Assembly (NCBI GenBank): GCA_902761035.1
Contig: CACWIW010000003.1
Coordinates: 64,508 to 103,165 of the forward strand
Direction: 5' to 3'
Source of the DNA: an uncultured bacterium
GTDB lineage: Bacteria; Verrucomicrobiota; Kiritimatiellia; RFP12; UBA1067
DNA: 38,658 nt
Every line of letters starts with the position of its first letter. Within the stretch, counting starts at the first letter, position 1. Positions 19,751 through 28,590 of this stretch are shown here, in pieces. The notes below the pieces were generated by a model. The model was not told the DNA's origin and made no database searches. It was given only the letters and a program-made list of their open reading frames with translations. The position numbers were made by a program, and so were the translations under genes.

Positions 19751-22700
19751 ATGAAACCAATTCTGATGATGGGATCTACGGCGTATTCGCCGTTCCGCCT
19801 CGACGCCCTGCGCGCCGCAATTGCCGCCGCCGACCCGGCGCTCGCGAATGTCTCGATTGACGCCCGCTGGGTGTACGCGATCGAGCCCGAGGGCGAAGGC
19901 CCCGACGCCGAGACGCTCGAACGCGCGGCCCTGCTGCTGAATGCCGAGAATGGGGAATTGGGAACTGGGAATGGGGAATTGGGAACTGGGAATGGGGAAC
20001 GGGGGGCGTTCTACGTCACGCCGCGCAAGGGCACGATTTCGCCGTGGTCGTCGAAGGCCACCGATATCTTCCGCAACTGTGGCCTCAAGGGCATCGCGCG
20101 CGTCGAACGCGGGATCCGTTATTGTATTTCCTCAGACGGAAGCGGCAAGAGTGCCGCTTCCCCGAATCAGCAGCCCCTCGGGGAAGCGGCGCTCTCGCCG
20201 CTTCATAACAACAAGGCGATTGCAGTGCTATACGATCGTATGACCGAGGGCGTGTACACGGACCTCGACGACCTCTTCGACTGTCCGCCGCCGAAGCCCG
20301 GCGTCACGTTTGACGTGCTCGGACGCGGCGTGGAGGCGATCCGCGAGGCGAACGTCTCGCTCGGCCTCGCAATCAGCGAGCCCGAGATGCAATATCTCGC
20401 CGATTCCTTCAAGGCGGCTGGGCGAAACCCCACGGACACGGAACTCGTGATGTTCGGTCAGGTCAACTCCGAACACTGCCGCCACAAGATCTTCGGCGCG
20501 CAGTTCATCATTGACGGGAAGAAGCAAAAAGACTCCCTCTTCGGGATGATCAAAAACACCCACAAGAAGAACGGCAAGGGCACGCTTGTTGCCTACAAGG
20601 ATAATTCCTCGGTGGTGGAGGGCTTCGAGACGGAAGTCTTTGGTCCGGTGGGCGCTACTTCTAGCGATTCTAGAATTTCTAGCTCCTCTAGAACTTCTAG
20701 CCCCGCTAGCTCCTCTAGCGACCATACCTACCGCTTCCGCAAGCTCCAGCTCGACCAGTTGATGAAGGTCGAAACCCACAACCACCCGACGGCGATCTCG
20801 CCCTACTCGGGCGCGGCCACGGGCGTGGGCGGTGAAATCCGCGATGAGGCGGCGACGGGTAGCGGCTCGCGCTCGAACGCGGGTATCTGCGGCTTCATGG
20901 TGAGCGATTTGCACATCCCCGGCTACCCGCAACCGTGGGAACGCGAGTACGCGGAGTTCCCGAAGCGTCTCGCGACGCCGCTCGCGATCATGACCGAGGG
21001 TCCGATTGGCGGCGCAGCGTTCGGCAATGAATTTGGGCGTCCGCAGCTCACGGGCTTCTTCCGCACGTATGAGGGCGTGGCAGCCGGGTTGTATCGCGGC
21101 TACCACAAGCCTATCATGCTCGCGGGCGGACACGGCGTGATCATCCGCGACCAGGTGGAGAAGAAGCCGGTCAAGACCGGCGCGTACATCGTGCAGATCG
21201 GCGGCCCTGCCATGCGCATCGGCCTCGGCGGCGGTGCGGCATCGTCCATGATGACCGGCACGAACGACGAGGCGCTCGACTTCAACAGCGTCCAGCGCGG
21301 CAACGCGGAAATGCAGCGTCGCTGTCAGGGCGTGATCAACGCCTGCGCGTCGATGGGGCGGAAGAACCCAGTTCTTTCCATTCACGACATCGGCGCGGGC
21401 GGTCTTTCGAACGGCTGTCCCGAACTCGTGGAGGCGACGGGCGGCAAGTTCTCGCTCCGCACGGTCCACAACGAAGAGCCCTCCATGAATCCGATGGAGA
21501 TCTGGTGCTGTGAGGCCCAGGAGCGTTACGTGCTTGCGCTGAAGCGCGAGGCGCGCGCGTGGTTCGAGGAACTCTGTGCCCGCGAGCGCTGTCCCGTGGC
21601 GTTCATCGGCGAGGCGACGGGCGACGGACGCCTCATCCTCGAGGACGAATACTTCCACGACCGTCCGATCGACATGGACATCAAGGTCCTGCTCGGCAAG
21701 CCACCGCGCATGGTGCGCGACGTCACGCACGTGGCGCGCGCGCACGAGCCGTTGAAGCTCGCCGGCGTGCAGCCGCAGGACGCGTTCTTCCGTCTGTTGC
21801 ATCTTCCCACGATTGCCGACAAGACGTTCCTTGTCACGATCACGGACCGCTCCGTGACGGGTCTCGTGGCGCGCGACCAGATGGTGGGCCCCTACCAGTT
21901 GCCGGCCGCGGACTGTGCGGTGACGGCGATGGGCTACAAGACGCTTCACGGGCAGGCCATGGCGACGGGCGAGCGCACGCCCGTGGCGCTCATCGACGCG
22001 CCGGCTTCGGGCCGTCTTGCAATCGCCGAGGCGCTCACGAACCTCGCGGCGGCGGACTGCGGCGACATTCACAACGTACGCCTTTCTGCGAACTGGATGG
22101 CCCCGTGCGGCGAACCGGGCGAAGACGCGAACCTCTTCGACACCGTGAAGGCCGTGGGCATGGAGTTCTGTCCTGCGCTCGGTATCTCGATCCCCGTGGG
22201 CAAGGACAGCTGCTCCATGCACACCACGTGGACCGACTCCAAGGGCGTTTCGCACAAGCAGGTGGCACCGCTCTCGCTCGTCGTCTCCAGCTTCTCGCCC
22301 GTCGAGAACGTACAGCGCACGCTCACGCCCGATTTGAAGAATGGTGCATCGAAGCTCATCTACGTCGATCTCGGCCAGGCGAAGTACCGTCTTGGTGGCA
22401 GCTGCCTCGCGCAGGTCTACAACCAGCTCGGCGACGAAAACGCCGATGCCGATGCCAAGCCTTTAAAAGCCTTCTTCAACGCGATGCAGAAGATCGTGCG
22501 CGAAGGGCTCGCGCTCGCCTACCACGACCGCTCTGATGGTGGTCTCGCCGTGACGCTCGCCGAGATGGCGATTACGGGCGGGTGCGGTGTTGATGTGACG
22601 TTGCCGGATGCGGATGCCGCCGGCGCCCCGCTCGATCCGCTGGCGGTTCTTTTCTCCGAGGAGCCGGGTGCGGTGCTGCAGGTGGCGGATGAAAAGCTCA

Positions 22701-23797
22701 ATGAGGTGCTCGCGATTTTCCGCCGTGCGCGTCTTGGCGACTGCGTGCATGTGATCGGTGCGCCCACGGGCGACCGCGCTTTCACGATCCATGTCGGGTG
22801 CCGTCGCGTTCTCGTGACGGATATCACCTCCATTCGCCGCGCGTGGAGCGAGACGACCTACCGCATGCAGGCGCTCCGCGACAACCCCGCCACGGCGAAG
22901 GAAGAATACGACAACGGCCTCGACGAGGCCGATCCCGGGCTCACGTTCAAGCTCACCTACGACCCTGATTCTAGAGATTCTAGCAGGTCTAGCCATTCTA
23001 GAGCCTCTAGCGAATCTAGAAATCGCCCCCGCATGGCCATCCTGCGCGAGCAGGGCGTGAACGGCCACATCGAAATGGCGGCTGCGTTTGCGCTCGCGGG
23101 CTTCGAGAGCGTGGACGTACACATGACCGACCTCCTCGCCGGTCGCGTGGACCTCGCGGACTTCCAGGGCCTTGTCGCGTGCGGCGGCTTCAGCTACGGC
23201 GACGTGCTGGGCGCGGGCAGCGGCTGGGCGCGGTCGATTCTCTTCAACCGTAAGCTCAAGGCGATGTTCAAGAAGTTCTTCCACCGTAAGGACACCTTCT
23301 CGCTCGGCGTGTGCAACGGTTGCCAGATGCTCTCGCAACTCAAGGACATCATCCCCGGCGCCGAAGCGTGGCCGGAGTTCAAGCGCAACATCTCCGAGCA
23401 GTTCGAGGCGCGCTACTGCACGCTCGAGGTGCTCGAGTCGCCGTCGATCTTCTTCAAGGGCATGGCAGGCAGCCGCATCCCGATCGCCGTCGCGCACGGC
23501 GAAGGCCGCGTGGTGTTCCCTGCGGGCGTCGATACCGCGAAGGCGAAGGCCGCCCTCCGCTACGTGGACGGTCGCGGCAACCCGACGGAGCGCTACCCCT
23601 GGAATCCGAACGGCTCGGCGGGTGGGCTCACGTCGTTCACGACCCGTGACGGCCGTGCGACGATCATGATGCCGCACCCGGAGCGCGGCTTCCGCGCGGC
23701 GCAGCTCAGCTACAATCCGGGCGTGTTCACCGGCGAGGCAGGACCATGGATGCGCATGTTCCGCAACGCTTATAACTTTGCAGTTTCCCAAGGATGA
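19751..23797 (+). CDS. purL: Phosphoribosylformylglycinamidine synthase, large single-chain form
   Basis: PurL converts FGAR and glutamine to FGAM with ATP, the fourth step of purine synthesis. The 1348-residue chain is the large type with the glutaminase fused: [63 protein letters not shown]. The C-terminal class I glutaminase has [33 protein letters not shown], nucleophile C1188 in GVCNGCQ and the PHPERGF motif. AAAGGAA at 19734-19740 supports the ATG. Compared with about 1295 residues in E. coli, the excess is repeat-coded: NGELGTG twice (about 67-83), two hairpins (about 130-152), and Ser-rich CTAG arrays at about 303-323 and 1073-1091, the last exactly at the synthetase/glutaminase junction. 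All catalytic motifs are intact, so the enzyme is probably active. Confidence 0.97.
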   Translation: MKPILMMGSTAYSPFRLDALRAAIAAADPALANVSIDARWVYAIEPEGEGPDAETLERAALLLNAENGELGTGNGELGTGNGERGAFYVTPRKGTISPWSSKATDIFRNCGLKGIARVERGIRYCISSDGSGKSAASPNQQPLGEAALSPLHNNKAIAVLYDRMTEGVYTDLDDLFDCPPPKPGVTFDVLGRGVEAIREANVSLGLAISEPEMQYLADSFKAAGRNPTDTELVMFGQVNSEHCRHKIFGAQFIIDGKKQKDSLFGMIKNTHKKNGKGTLVAYKDNSSVVEGFETEVFGPVGATSSDSRISSSSRTSSPASSSSDHTYRFRKLQLDQLMKVETHNHPTAISPYSGAATGVGGEIRDEAATGSGSRSNAGICGFMVSDLHIPGYPQPWEREYAEFPKRLATPLAIMTEGPIGGAAFGNEFGRPQLTGFFRTYEGVAAGLYRGYHKPIMLAGGHGVIIRDQVEKKPVKTGAYIVQIGGPAMRIGLGGGAASSMMTGTNDEALDFNSVQRGNAEMQRRCQGVINACASMGRKNPVLSIHDIGAGGLSNGCPELVEATGGKFSLRTVHNEEPSMNPMEIWCCEAQERYVLALKREARAWFEELCARERCPVAFIGEATGDGRLILEDEYFHDRPIDMDIKVLLGKPPRMVRDVTHVARAHEPLKLAGVQPQDAFFRLLHLPTIADKTFLVTITDRSVTGLVARDQMVGPYQLPAADCAVTAMGYKTLHGQAMATGERTPVALIDAPASGRLAIAEALTNLAAADCGDIHNVRLSANWMAPCGEPGEDANLFDTVKAVGMEFCPALGISIPVGKDSCSMHTTWTDSKGVSHKQVAPLSLVVSSFSPVENVQRTLTPDLKNGASKLIYVDLGQAKYRLGGSCLAQVYNQLGDENADADAKPLKAFFNAMQKIVREGLALAYHDRSDGGLAVTLAEMAITGGCGVDVTLPDADAAGAPLDPLAVLFSEEPGAVLQVADEKLNEVLAIFRRARLGDCVHVIGAPTGDRAFTIHVGCRRVLVTDITSIRRAWSETTYRMQALRDNPATAKEEYDNGLDEADPGLTFKLTYDPDSRDSSRSSHSRASSESRNRPRMAILREQGVNGHIEMAAAFALAGFESVDVHMTDLLAGRVDLADFQGLVACGGFSYGDVLGAGSGWARSILFNRKLKAMFKKFFHRKDTFSLGVCNGCQMLSQLKDIIPGAEAWPEFKRNISEQFEARYCTLEVLESPSIFFKGMAGSRIPIAVAHGEGRVVFPAGVDTAKAKAALRYVDGRGNPTERYPWNPNGSAGGLTSFTTRDGRATIMMPHPERGFRAAQLSYNPGVFTGEAGPWMRMFRNAYNFAVSQG
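19949..20000 (+). repeat. 21-bp tandem repeat inside purL
   Basis: A 21-bp unit (AATGGGGAATT followed by GGGAACTGGG) occurs at 19949-19969 and 19970-19990 without change, plus a partial third copy to 20000. It encodes NGELGTG twice then NGER. Each unit is itself made of three G-rich heptamer-like pieces. It lies in the N-terminal domain before the [17 protein letters not shown] motif. Confidence 0.9.
20138..20204. repeat. Two inverted copies of a GAAGCGGC hairpin inside purL
   Basis: The first hairpin (20138-20161) has arms GGAAGCGGCA / TGCCGCTTCC and loop AGAG. The second (20183-20204) has arms GAAGCGGCG / CGCCGCTTC and loop CTCT, so the two are the same element in opposite orientation. The 16 bp GCTCTCGCCGCTTCAT of the second copy recurs at 35463-35478. 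They encode SGKSAAS and GEAALSPLH in frame. Confidence 0.85.
20661..20718 (+). repeat. Seven-copy CTAG array inside purL (first)
   Basis: CTAG occurs at 20661, 20670, 20679, 20688, 20697, 20706 and 20715 with an exact 9-bp period. It is read as TCT-AGN-NNN (once GCT-AGC), giving Ser/Ala-(Ser/Arg)-X tripeptides, between FGPVGA and the [20 protein letters not shown] block. It shares TTCTAGAATTTCTAGC with the uvrA array. Confidence 0.95.
22971..23019 (+). repeat. Six-copy CTAG array inside purL (second)
   Basis: CTAG occurs at 22971, 22980, 22989, 22998, 23007 and 23016, exactly 9 bp apart. It is read as TCT-AGN-NNN (Ser-Arg/Ser-X) and lies exactly at the junction between the synthetase part ([10 protein letters not shown]) and the glutaminase domain ([12 protein letters not shown]). 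Confidence 0.95.
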
Positions 23798-23806
23798 GGC
23801 AGTTTG

Positions 23807-23815
23807 TGGTATAAT
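23807..23815 (+). promoter_or_regulatory. Extended -10 promoter for the xseB operon
   Basis: TGG followed by TATAAT (23810-23815) is a perfect extended -10 in the 40-bp gap after purL. No good -35 lies at 17 bp. GGAGG at 23826-23830 is the ribosome-binding site for the xseB ATG at 23838. Confidence 0.55.
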
Positions 23816-23837
23816 ATCCGCTCCGGGAGGATAGCAG

Positions 23838-24071
23838 ATGAGTGAAGAGCAGAAAAAAGAGACCACGTTCGAGCAGTCGCTCGCGCGGCTGGAGCGGATT
23901 GTCTCCGAGATGGAGGGCGGCACCCTGCCTCTTGACGACATGATGAAGCGCTTTGAGGAAGGGCGCGTGCTCGTGGCCGAATGCACTAAGCAGCTGGAGG
24001 GCATCCGCCAGCGTATCGAGAAGGTCACGTCCGCCGTTCCCCCCGCCGTGGAGCCACTGAACATCTTATGA
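23838..24071 (+). CDS. xseB: Exodeoxyribonuclease VII small subunit
   Basis: The 77-residue helical protein contains the XseB core TTFEQSLARLERIVSEMEGG followed by TLPLDDMMKRFEEG and an EGRVLVAECTKQLEGIRQRI tail. Several XseB copies bind one XseA to form Exo VII, which degrades single-stranded DNA. xseA is not adjacent. The gene has its own extended -10 promoter and GGAGG site. Its stop overlaps the start of the GHKL gene by 4 bp (ATGA), so the two are probably translationally coupled. Size and motif are typical. Confidence 0.93.
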   Translation: MSEEQKKETTFEQSLARLERIVSEMEGGTLPLDDMMKRFEEGRVLVAECTKQLEGIRQRIEKVTSAVPPAVEPLNIL

Positions 24072-25201
24072 CGAGAGACATCTACGTACAGGCCAAGGCC
24101 GATCACATAGCCTCGCTCGGGCGGGCTACGCCGCTCTCAGCGGTCGAGGAGCTTGTGTGGAACGCACTCGACGCGGACGCGCGCGAGGTGCGGGTGGACC
24201 TTGTGCAGAACGCACTGGGCGGCATTGACGCCGTGCGTGTGTCGGATGACGGCACGGGCATCGACATCCTCCGCAGCGAGGAGACGTTCGGTTCGCTCGG
24301 CGGTAGCTGGAAGATGCAGGATGCGGGCACGACGGCCTCGTACCACCGCCGTCTCCACGGTCGGCACGGACGCGGCCGCTTCAAGGCGTTCGCGCTCGGC
24401 ACGCACGTCGAATGGCGCACGACGATGAGGGCCGGCGACACGTTGCTCTCCTACACGCTCGCTGGTGACGCAAGCGATCCAGGCGTGTTCCATCTCGCGC
24501 AGGCGGCCACGCCGGGTCCGGCAACGGGCACCGAGGTGTACGTGACGGGAGTGCGCGCAACGGTGGAGTCGCTTGCGCGACCCGAGCTTGTTGTGCAGAC
24601 GCTCGCAGCGAAGTTCGCTCTCTACCTCAAGGCGTATCCGGGCGTGTCGGTGTATTTCTGCGGTCTGCCCGTTTCGCCGGTCATCGTGCAGAAGGGCGAG
24701 ACTGACTACAGGATCAGCCTCGACTCCGGCATGGAGGCGAGGCTCGAGGTGATCGAATGGCGCAAGAAGTTCGCGGGCAAGGGGCGTATCGTGTTCTGCG
24801 GACGCGACGGCTTCACGCTCTACGAACGTCCGTCCGGCGTGCGGTCGGGCCAGCCGTTCAGCTATACTGCCTATCTCGTGGGGGCGCGCTTTAGCGAGCT
24901 CGCGGCCGAGAACGCGCTCGTGATGGACGAGCTCCATCCCGAGGTGCGTGCCTGGCTGGACGCGACGCGCGCGATTCTGAAGGAGCATTTCCACCGGCGG
25001 ACGGATGAGGCCGTGCAGGAGCGTCTGCGACACTGGATCGACGAGAAGATCTACCCATTCGCGCCGGATGACGCGAGCGAGGAGCGCGCCGCGTTCGACG
25101 CGGGCGTGGCCGAGATGCGCGCGCAGATCGACGGCTTTGACTCCATGCCAGTAGCAGAGCGCGGCTATCTCTTCTCCCTTATCCGGAAGGCGGTGTGCTG
25201 A
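24068..25201 (+). CDS. GHKL (Hsp90/MutL-type) ATPase-domain protein, short form
   Basis: This 377-residue cytoplasmic protein carries the GHKL nucleotide-binding motifs: N-box VEELVWNALDADA (N32), G1 box SDDGTGID (D61, G62, G64) and the lid motif GRHGRGRFKAFALG (about 98-111). A second alpha/beta part (about 180-300) resembles the ribosomal S5-type domain that follows the ATPase in MutL and Hsp90. The C-terminal 70 residues are helical. Longer relatives of about 600-700 residues, as I recall the family, continue beyond the point where this one stops (FSLIRKAVC), so it may be a short or truncated version. No effector domain is visible. It overlaps xseB by 4 bp and ends 4 bp before the RNase Y start, which puts it in a nucleic-acid-turnover operon. 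Function unknown. Confidence 0.8.
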   Translation: MTRDIYVQAKADHIASLGRATPLSAVEELVWNALDADAREVRVDLVQNALGGIDAVRVSDDGTGIDILRSEETFGSLGGSWKMQDAGTTASYHRRLHGRHGRGRFKAFALGTHVEWRTTMRAGDTLLSYTLAGDASDPGVFHLAQAATPGPATGTEVYVTGVRATVESLARPELVVQTLAAKFALYLKAYPGVSVYFCGLPVSPVIVQKGETDYRISLDSGMEARLEVIEWRKKFAGKGRIVFCGRDGFTLYERPSGVRSGQPFSYTAYLVGARFSELAAENALVMDELHPEVRAWLDATRAILKEHFHRRTDEAVQERLRHWIDEKIYPFAPDDASEERAAFDAGVAEMRAQIDGFDSMPVAERGYLFSLIRKAVC

Positions 25202-25205
25202 AGTA

Positions 25206-26735
25206 ATGTTCGCCGCCTGGGCCAGCGATCCGTGGAGCAGCACGTGGAACCTCCTTTCGGACGGTGTCGCGATCATCATCATCGCGGTGCTGTTGCTGCT
25301 CGGCGTCCTGCTCGGCTACGCATTGCGCGGGCTTGTCGGACGCTGGCGCGCGGAGACCATTGAAAAGCAGATGCGCCTTCGCGAGGAGGAAAGCGAAAGC
25401 GAGATCAAGGCGAAGCTGAAGGAGGCGGACATCGCGGCCCGCGCCGCGGTCGTGAAGGCTAAGGCGCAACGCGAGAATGCCCTCGACAGGCGCGCGGACC
25501 AGCTGGACGCAAAGTCAGCCGCTGTGGAGGCGAAGCAGTCCGCCGTTTCCGCCGCCGAGAAGAAGGCCGCATCCGACCTAGCCGCCGCCGACAAGCGTCT
25601 GCGCAACCTCGCGAAGATGACGCACGAGGAGGCCCGCCGCGAAATCCTCACGCGCGCGAACGCGGAACTCCGCGCCGACGCGGCGATCCTATCGCGCCGC
25701 ATACAGGAAGCCGCGCGTGAACAGGGCGATACCGTCGCCCGCCGTCTCGTGGCGGATGCAATACAGCGGTGCGCCGTGACGCACCTTAGCGAGCTTGCGA
25801 CGACTACGGTGCCGCTGCCCAATCAGGAGATGAAGGGCCGCATAGTAGGACGGGACGGACGCAACGTGCGCGCGTTCGAGGCCGCAACGGGCGTGACGCT
25901 GCTGCTGGACGACGCGCCGGATACCGTCGTGCTTTCGGCGTTCGACCCGATGCGGCGCGAGATCGCCCGCCGCGCGCTGACGGCGCTTATTGCCGACGGG
26001 CGCATACATCCGGCATCGATCGAGAGCGCGGTGGCCGATTCGCGCGCGCAGGTTGCAACTACGAACGAGGAGGCCGGAACGGCCGCCGCCGCCGAGGCCG
26101 GAGTGCCTGGACTTCCGGCCGACATACTGCAGCTGATGGGCGCACTTTCGTTCCGCACGTCCTTCACGCAGAACGTCCTGCGGCATTCCGTGGAGGTGGC
26201 GCTCCTCATGGGCACCATGGCGGCGGAGATGGGCCTCGACGCAGCGCGTGCCCGTCGTATTGGTTTCCTCCACGACATCGGCAAGGCGATAACCGCCGAG
26301 AAAAAGGGCGCACATGCCGCTCTTGGCGCGGATTTCCTGAAAAACCACGGTGAAGTCGAGGCAGTGTGCGCGGCTGTAGCCGCACATCACGCCGATCCCG
26401 GCACGGACGGCGGAGTGTACGGAGTACTCTGCTCGGCGGCGGACGCGATTTCGTCTGCCCGGCCCGGTGCTCGTCAGGAGAGCCTAGGCGACTACGTGCA
26501 GCGACTCGAGACGATTGAGAAGCTGGCACGCGCACACAAGGGAGTCATGAACGTCTATGCCGTGCAGGCGGGACGCGACCTGCGCGTGCTGGTGGATCCA
26601 GACGCCATCCCGGATACGGACGTGCCGATTCTCGCCGGGGAGATATGCCGTGACATCTCCTCACAGGTGAAGTTCCCCGGACTCATTCGCGTGACGGTCA
26701 TCCGGGAGCTTCGGTGCGTGGAGTACGCCAAATGA
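25206..26735 (+). CDS. rny: Ribonuclease Y
   Basis: RNase Y is a membrane-anchored endoribonuclease that starts mRNA decay. The 509 residues show the standard order: N-terminal membrane helix (about 20-42, AIIIIAVLLLLGVLLGYAL), a long Ala/Lys/Glu-rich coiled coil (about 50-190), a KH RNA-binding domain from about residue 209 (MKGRIVGRDGRNVRAFE) and an HD domain with RIGFLHDIGKA (H356, D357) and AAHHAD. It ends with the typical PGLIRVTVIRELRCVEYAK. Length matches B. subtilis RNase Y (520). It is the third gene of the xseB operon. The ATG follows the GHKL stop by 4 bp. Confidence 0.95.
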   Translation: MFAAWASDPWSSTWNLLSDGVAIIIIAVLLLLGVLLGYALRGLVGRWRAETIEKQMRLREEESESEIKAKLKEADIAARAAVVKAKAQRENALDRRADQLDAKSAAVEAKQSAVSAAEKKAASDLAAADKRLRNLAKMTHEEARREILTRANAELRADAAILSRRIQEAAREQGDTVARRLVADAIQRCAVTHLSELATTTVPLPNQEMKGRIVGRDGRNVRAFEAATGVTLLLDDAPDTVVLSAFDPMRREIARRALTALIADGRIHPASIESAVADSRAQVATTNEEAGTAAAAEAGVPGLPADILQLMGALSFRTSFTQNVLRHSVEVALLMGTMAAEMGLDAARARRIGFLHDIGKAITAEKKGAHAALGADFLKNHGEVEAVCAAVAAHHADPGTDGGVYGVLCSAADAISSARPGARQESLGDYVQRLETIEKLARAHKGVMNVYAVQAGRDLRVLVDPDAIPDTDVPILAGEICRDISSQVKFPGLIRVTVIRELRCVEYAK

Positions 26736-26775
26736 AATTTGTTTAACAAACAAAACAAAACCAGAAAGGTCAAAA

Positions 26776-28581
26776 ATGATAAAACAAATCGTGAGTGCAA
26801 GTGTGGGCATAGCCGTATTGGCGGCTTGTGCAGCCGATGCTGCGGGAACGCAGGCAGGACTGGTAGGTTCTGTCGAGATTGCCGCATTTTCGGAATTCCA
26901 GCAGAAGGTCGTCGACGTAGGCACGACGATCAACAATCCCGCAGTGCCGATGCTGGTCTGTCCGGCGTTGCAGAACGCATTGGCGGAGCAGTTCGGCAAA
27001 TTCCGTCAGGACGCGCCGATGAAGGTGCTGTGCTACGCCAATGAAAACTCCGTCCGCAAGGTGTTGGCGGGCGACGTGGACGAAATGCCCGACGACGCAT
27101 TTGAGCCCGTGTTGCTCTATCCCAGCGCGGAGGACGCGACGGCGTTTCTCGCAAGCCATCAAGGGGCGCAGAAGAAGGCGGACGGCTCGATTGAGCTGGA
27201 GGACGGCAGCGTTGCGCTGTTTGCGGCGGATGGCCGCACATGCGCCTTTGCGCTGAACGCGGCGTCGGCAAAGCGGGCGCTTGCTGCCCCGTCAATCCCC
27301 GTTGCCGCGAATCGTCCGCTCGTCCGCATGGACATCACGGAGCTTGGCCTTAGCCTTCTTGCCGATTTGCACAAGAAAATGGCCACCGACCAAGCTGCCC
27401 TTGTGAAGGAGTCCAGCACTAACGCAACCGAGCAGCTAGTTGCCGCGTTCATGAAGCTTCAGCAGTCGCAGATGCAGCGCCAGAACGCGCTTCTCCGCAA
27501 GTTCGCGCGGGCGGAAATGACCATTGATCTCGACGCGACCGGGTTTGTCGTCAAGGGTTCCGGCACGCTCAAGCCTGGGGTGTCCTATTCGCCGGCTGCC
27601 GGATTCCAGCTGCCCGCAGGAGCGCTGGACGCCGTGCCCGCAGGAGCGCCGTTTTTCTTCGCTATGAACTCGCTCCTCCAGTCGGGCATCCAGAACGAGC
27701 AGGAATTCCGCACCATGATCGGCGGGGTGCGTGCGATTACCGACAGCCTCTTCGCCTGCCTGCGGCAGGAGTCGCCCGAATACGCGGAAATCGCAGACGG
27801 CCTTAGTACGGCTACGGCCGACTTGCTGGCGGCTGCGCAGTATCCCGGTCTGGCCGACTGGAGCATGGGCTCCATCGCCTTCGGCCCGCAGCAGGAACCG
27901 TACATGGTTGTCGCCGGCGAAAGCGCGAAGGCCGCTCAGGCCAATGACGCGGGTATCCGTTTCTGCGCCGCTCTGGACAAGATCCTGGGCAAGAAGTGGC
28001 CGGGCGTCGTGAGCGCCAACGGTGCCACGCTGACCCTTGACTGGGCAAAGCTGATCGACGTTGTCGCCGCCGTTTCCGGCGCGACGAAGGAAGAGCAGAA
28101 GGAAGTGGATCAGGCGAAGAAGACGCTCGCCTTGATCCTGGGCGGTACGGCGAGCGAGTGCTCCACCAAGTTGCTGTCGCCGACAACTTACCGCACGTTC
28201 CTCGGCGCGAAGGGCTTCACGCCGCCTGCCGCTGCGCCGTCGGGCGAGGCGCGCCTCGCGGCCGCGCTGCCGGAAGCCGCAGCGAAGCGTCCGGCCAACG
28301 TGTTCTACATGTCGCTGTATTCGCTGATGCGCGACAACGTTCTGCCCATCGTCCTGAAAGCCATGCCGAAGAAAGATACGGCAGAGATCCAGCAGATTGC
28401 GTCTGTATTGCCGCCCTCCGGCGCGAACGGCGCGCTTGCGGGTGCGGTTTGGTGCGAGAAGAGCGGCTCGTGCAGCTTCCTTATGCGCATCACGAAGGAC
28501 GAAATCTGGAACTTCGGCGCGGCGGCCAACGCGATCATGGCCGCGCAGGCGCAGGCCCAGTCGCAGTCGTCCGAGAAGTGA
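26776..28581 (+). CDS. Secreted protein of unknown function, first of a tandem pair
   Basis: This 601-residue protein starts with an N-terminal signal sequence. The LAAC at residues 15-18 could be a lipobox, so it may be a lipoprotein. I recognise no known domain. It is clearly paralogous to the next gene: SVEIAAFSEFQQKV with NNPAVPMLVCPALQNAL near the N-terminus, AAGFQLPAGALDAVPAG in the middle, ADWSMGSIAFGPQQEPYMVV, and GEARLAAALPE with a FLMRITKDEIWNFGA end. The pattern (regular alternation of hydrophobic strands and amphipathic helices, no cysteine clusters) suggests a periplasmic or surface protein of repeated alpha/beta modules. AGAAAGG at 26763-26769 is the ribosome-binding site. No promoter is obvious in the 40-bp gap, which holds a small TTTGTT/AACAAA inverted repeat. 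Confidence 0.8.
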   Translation: MIKQIVSASVGIAVLAACAADAAGTQAGLVGSVEIAAFSEFQQKVVDVGTTINNPAVPMLVCPALQNALAEQFGKFRQDAPMKVLCYANENSVRKVLAGDVDEMPDDAFEPVLLYPSAEDATAFLASHQGAQKKADGSIELEDGSVALFAADGRTCAFALNAASAKRALAAPSIPVAANRPLVRMDITELGLSLLADLHKKMATDQAALVKESSTNATEQLVAAFMKLQQSQMQRQNALLRKFARAEMTIDLDATGFVVKGSGTLKPGVSYSPAAGFQLPAGALDAVPAGAPFFFAMNSLLQSGIQNEQEFRTMIGGVRAITDSLFACLRQESPEYAEIADGLSTATADLLAAAQYPGLADWSMGSIAFGPQQEPYMVVAGESAKAAQANDAGIRFCAALDKILGKKWPGVVSANGATLTLDWAKLIDVVAAVSGATKEEQKEVDQAKKTLALILGGTASECSTKLLSPTTYRTFLGAKGFTPPAAAPSGEARLAAALPEAAAKRPANVFYMSLYSLMRDNVLPIVLKAMPKKDTAEIQQIASVLPPSGANGALAGAVWCEKSGSCSFLMRITKDEIWNFGAAANAIMAAQAQAQSQSSEK

Positions 28582-28590
28582 GTTGAACGG

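Noticed and set aside
20138..20204. Hairpins as transcription terminators
   Set aside because: They lie in frame inside purL, lack T-tracts, and the conserved PurL motifs continue downstream.
20228..22255. Long minus-strand open frame opposite purL
   Set aside because: It is an Arg/His/Ala-rich antisense shadow of a conserved gene.
24068..25201. GHKL gene as MutL or Hsp90 itself
   Set aside because: Only the ATPase motifs are shared. The C-terminal domains and lengths differ from both.
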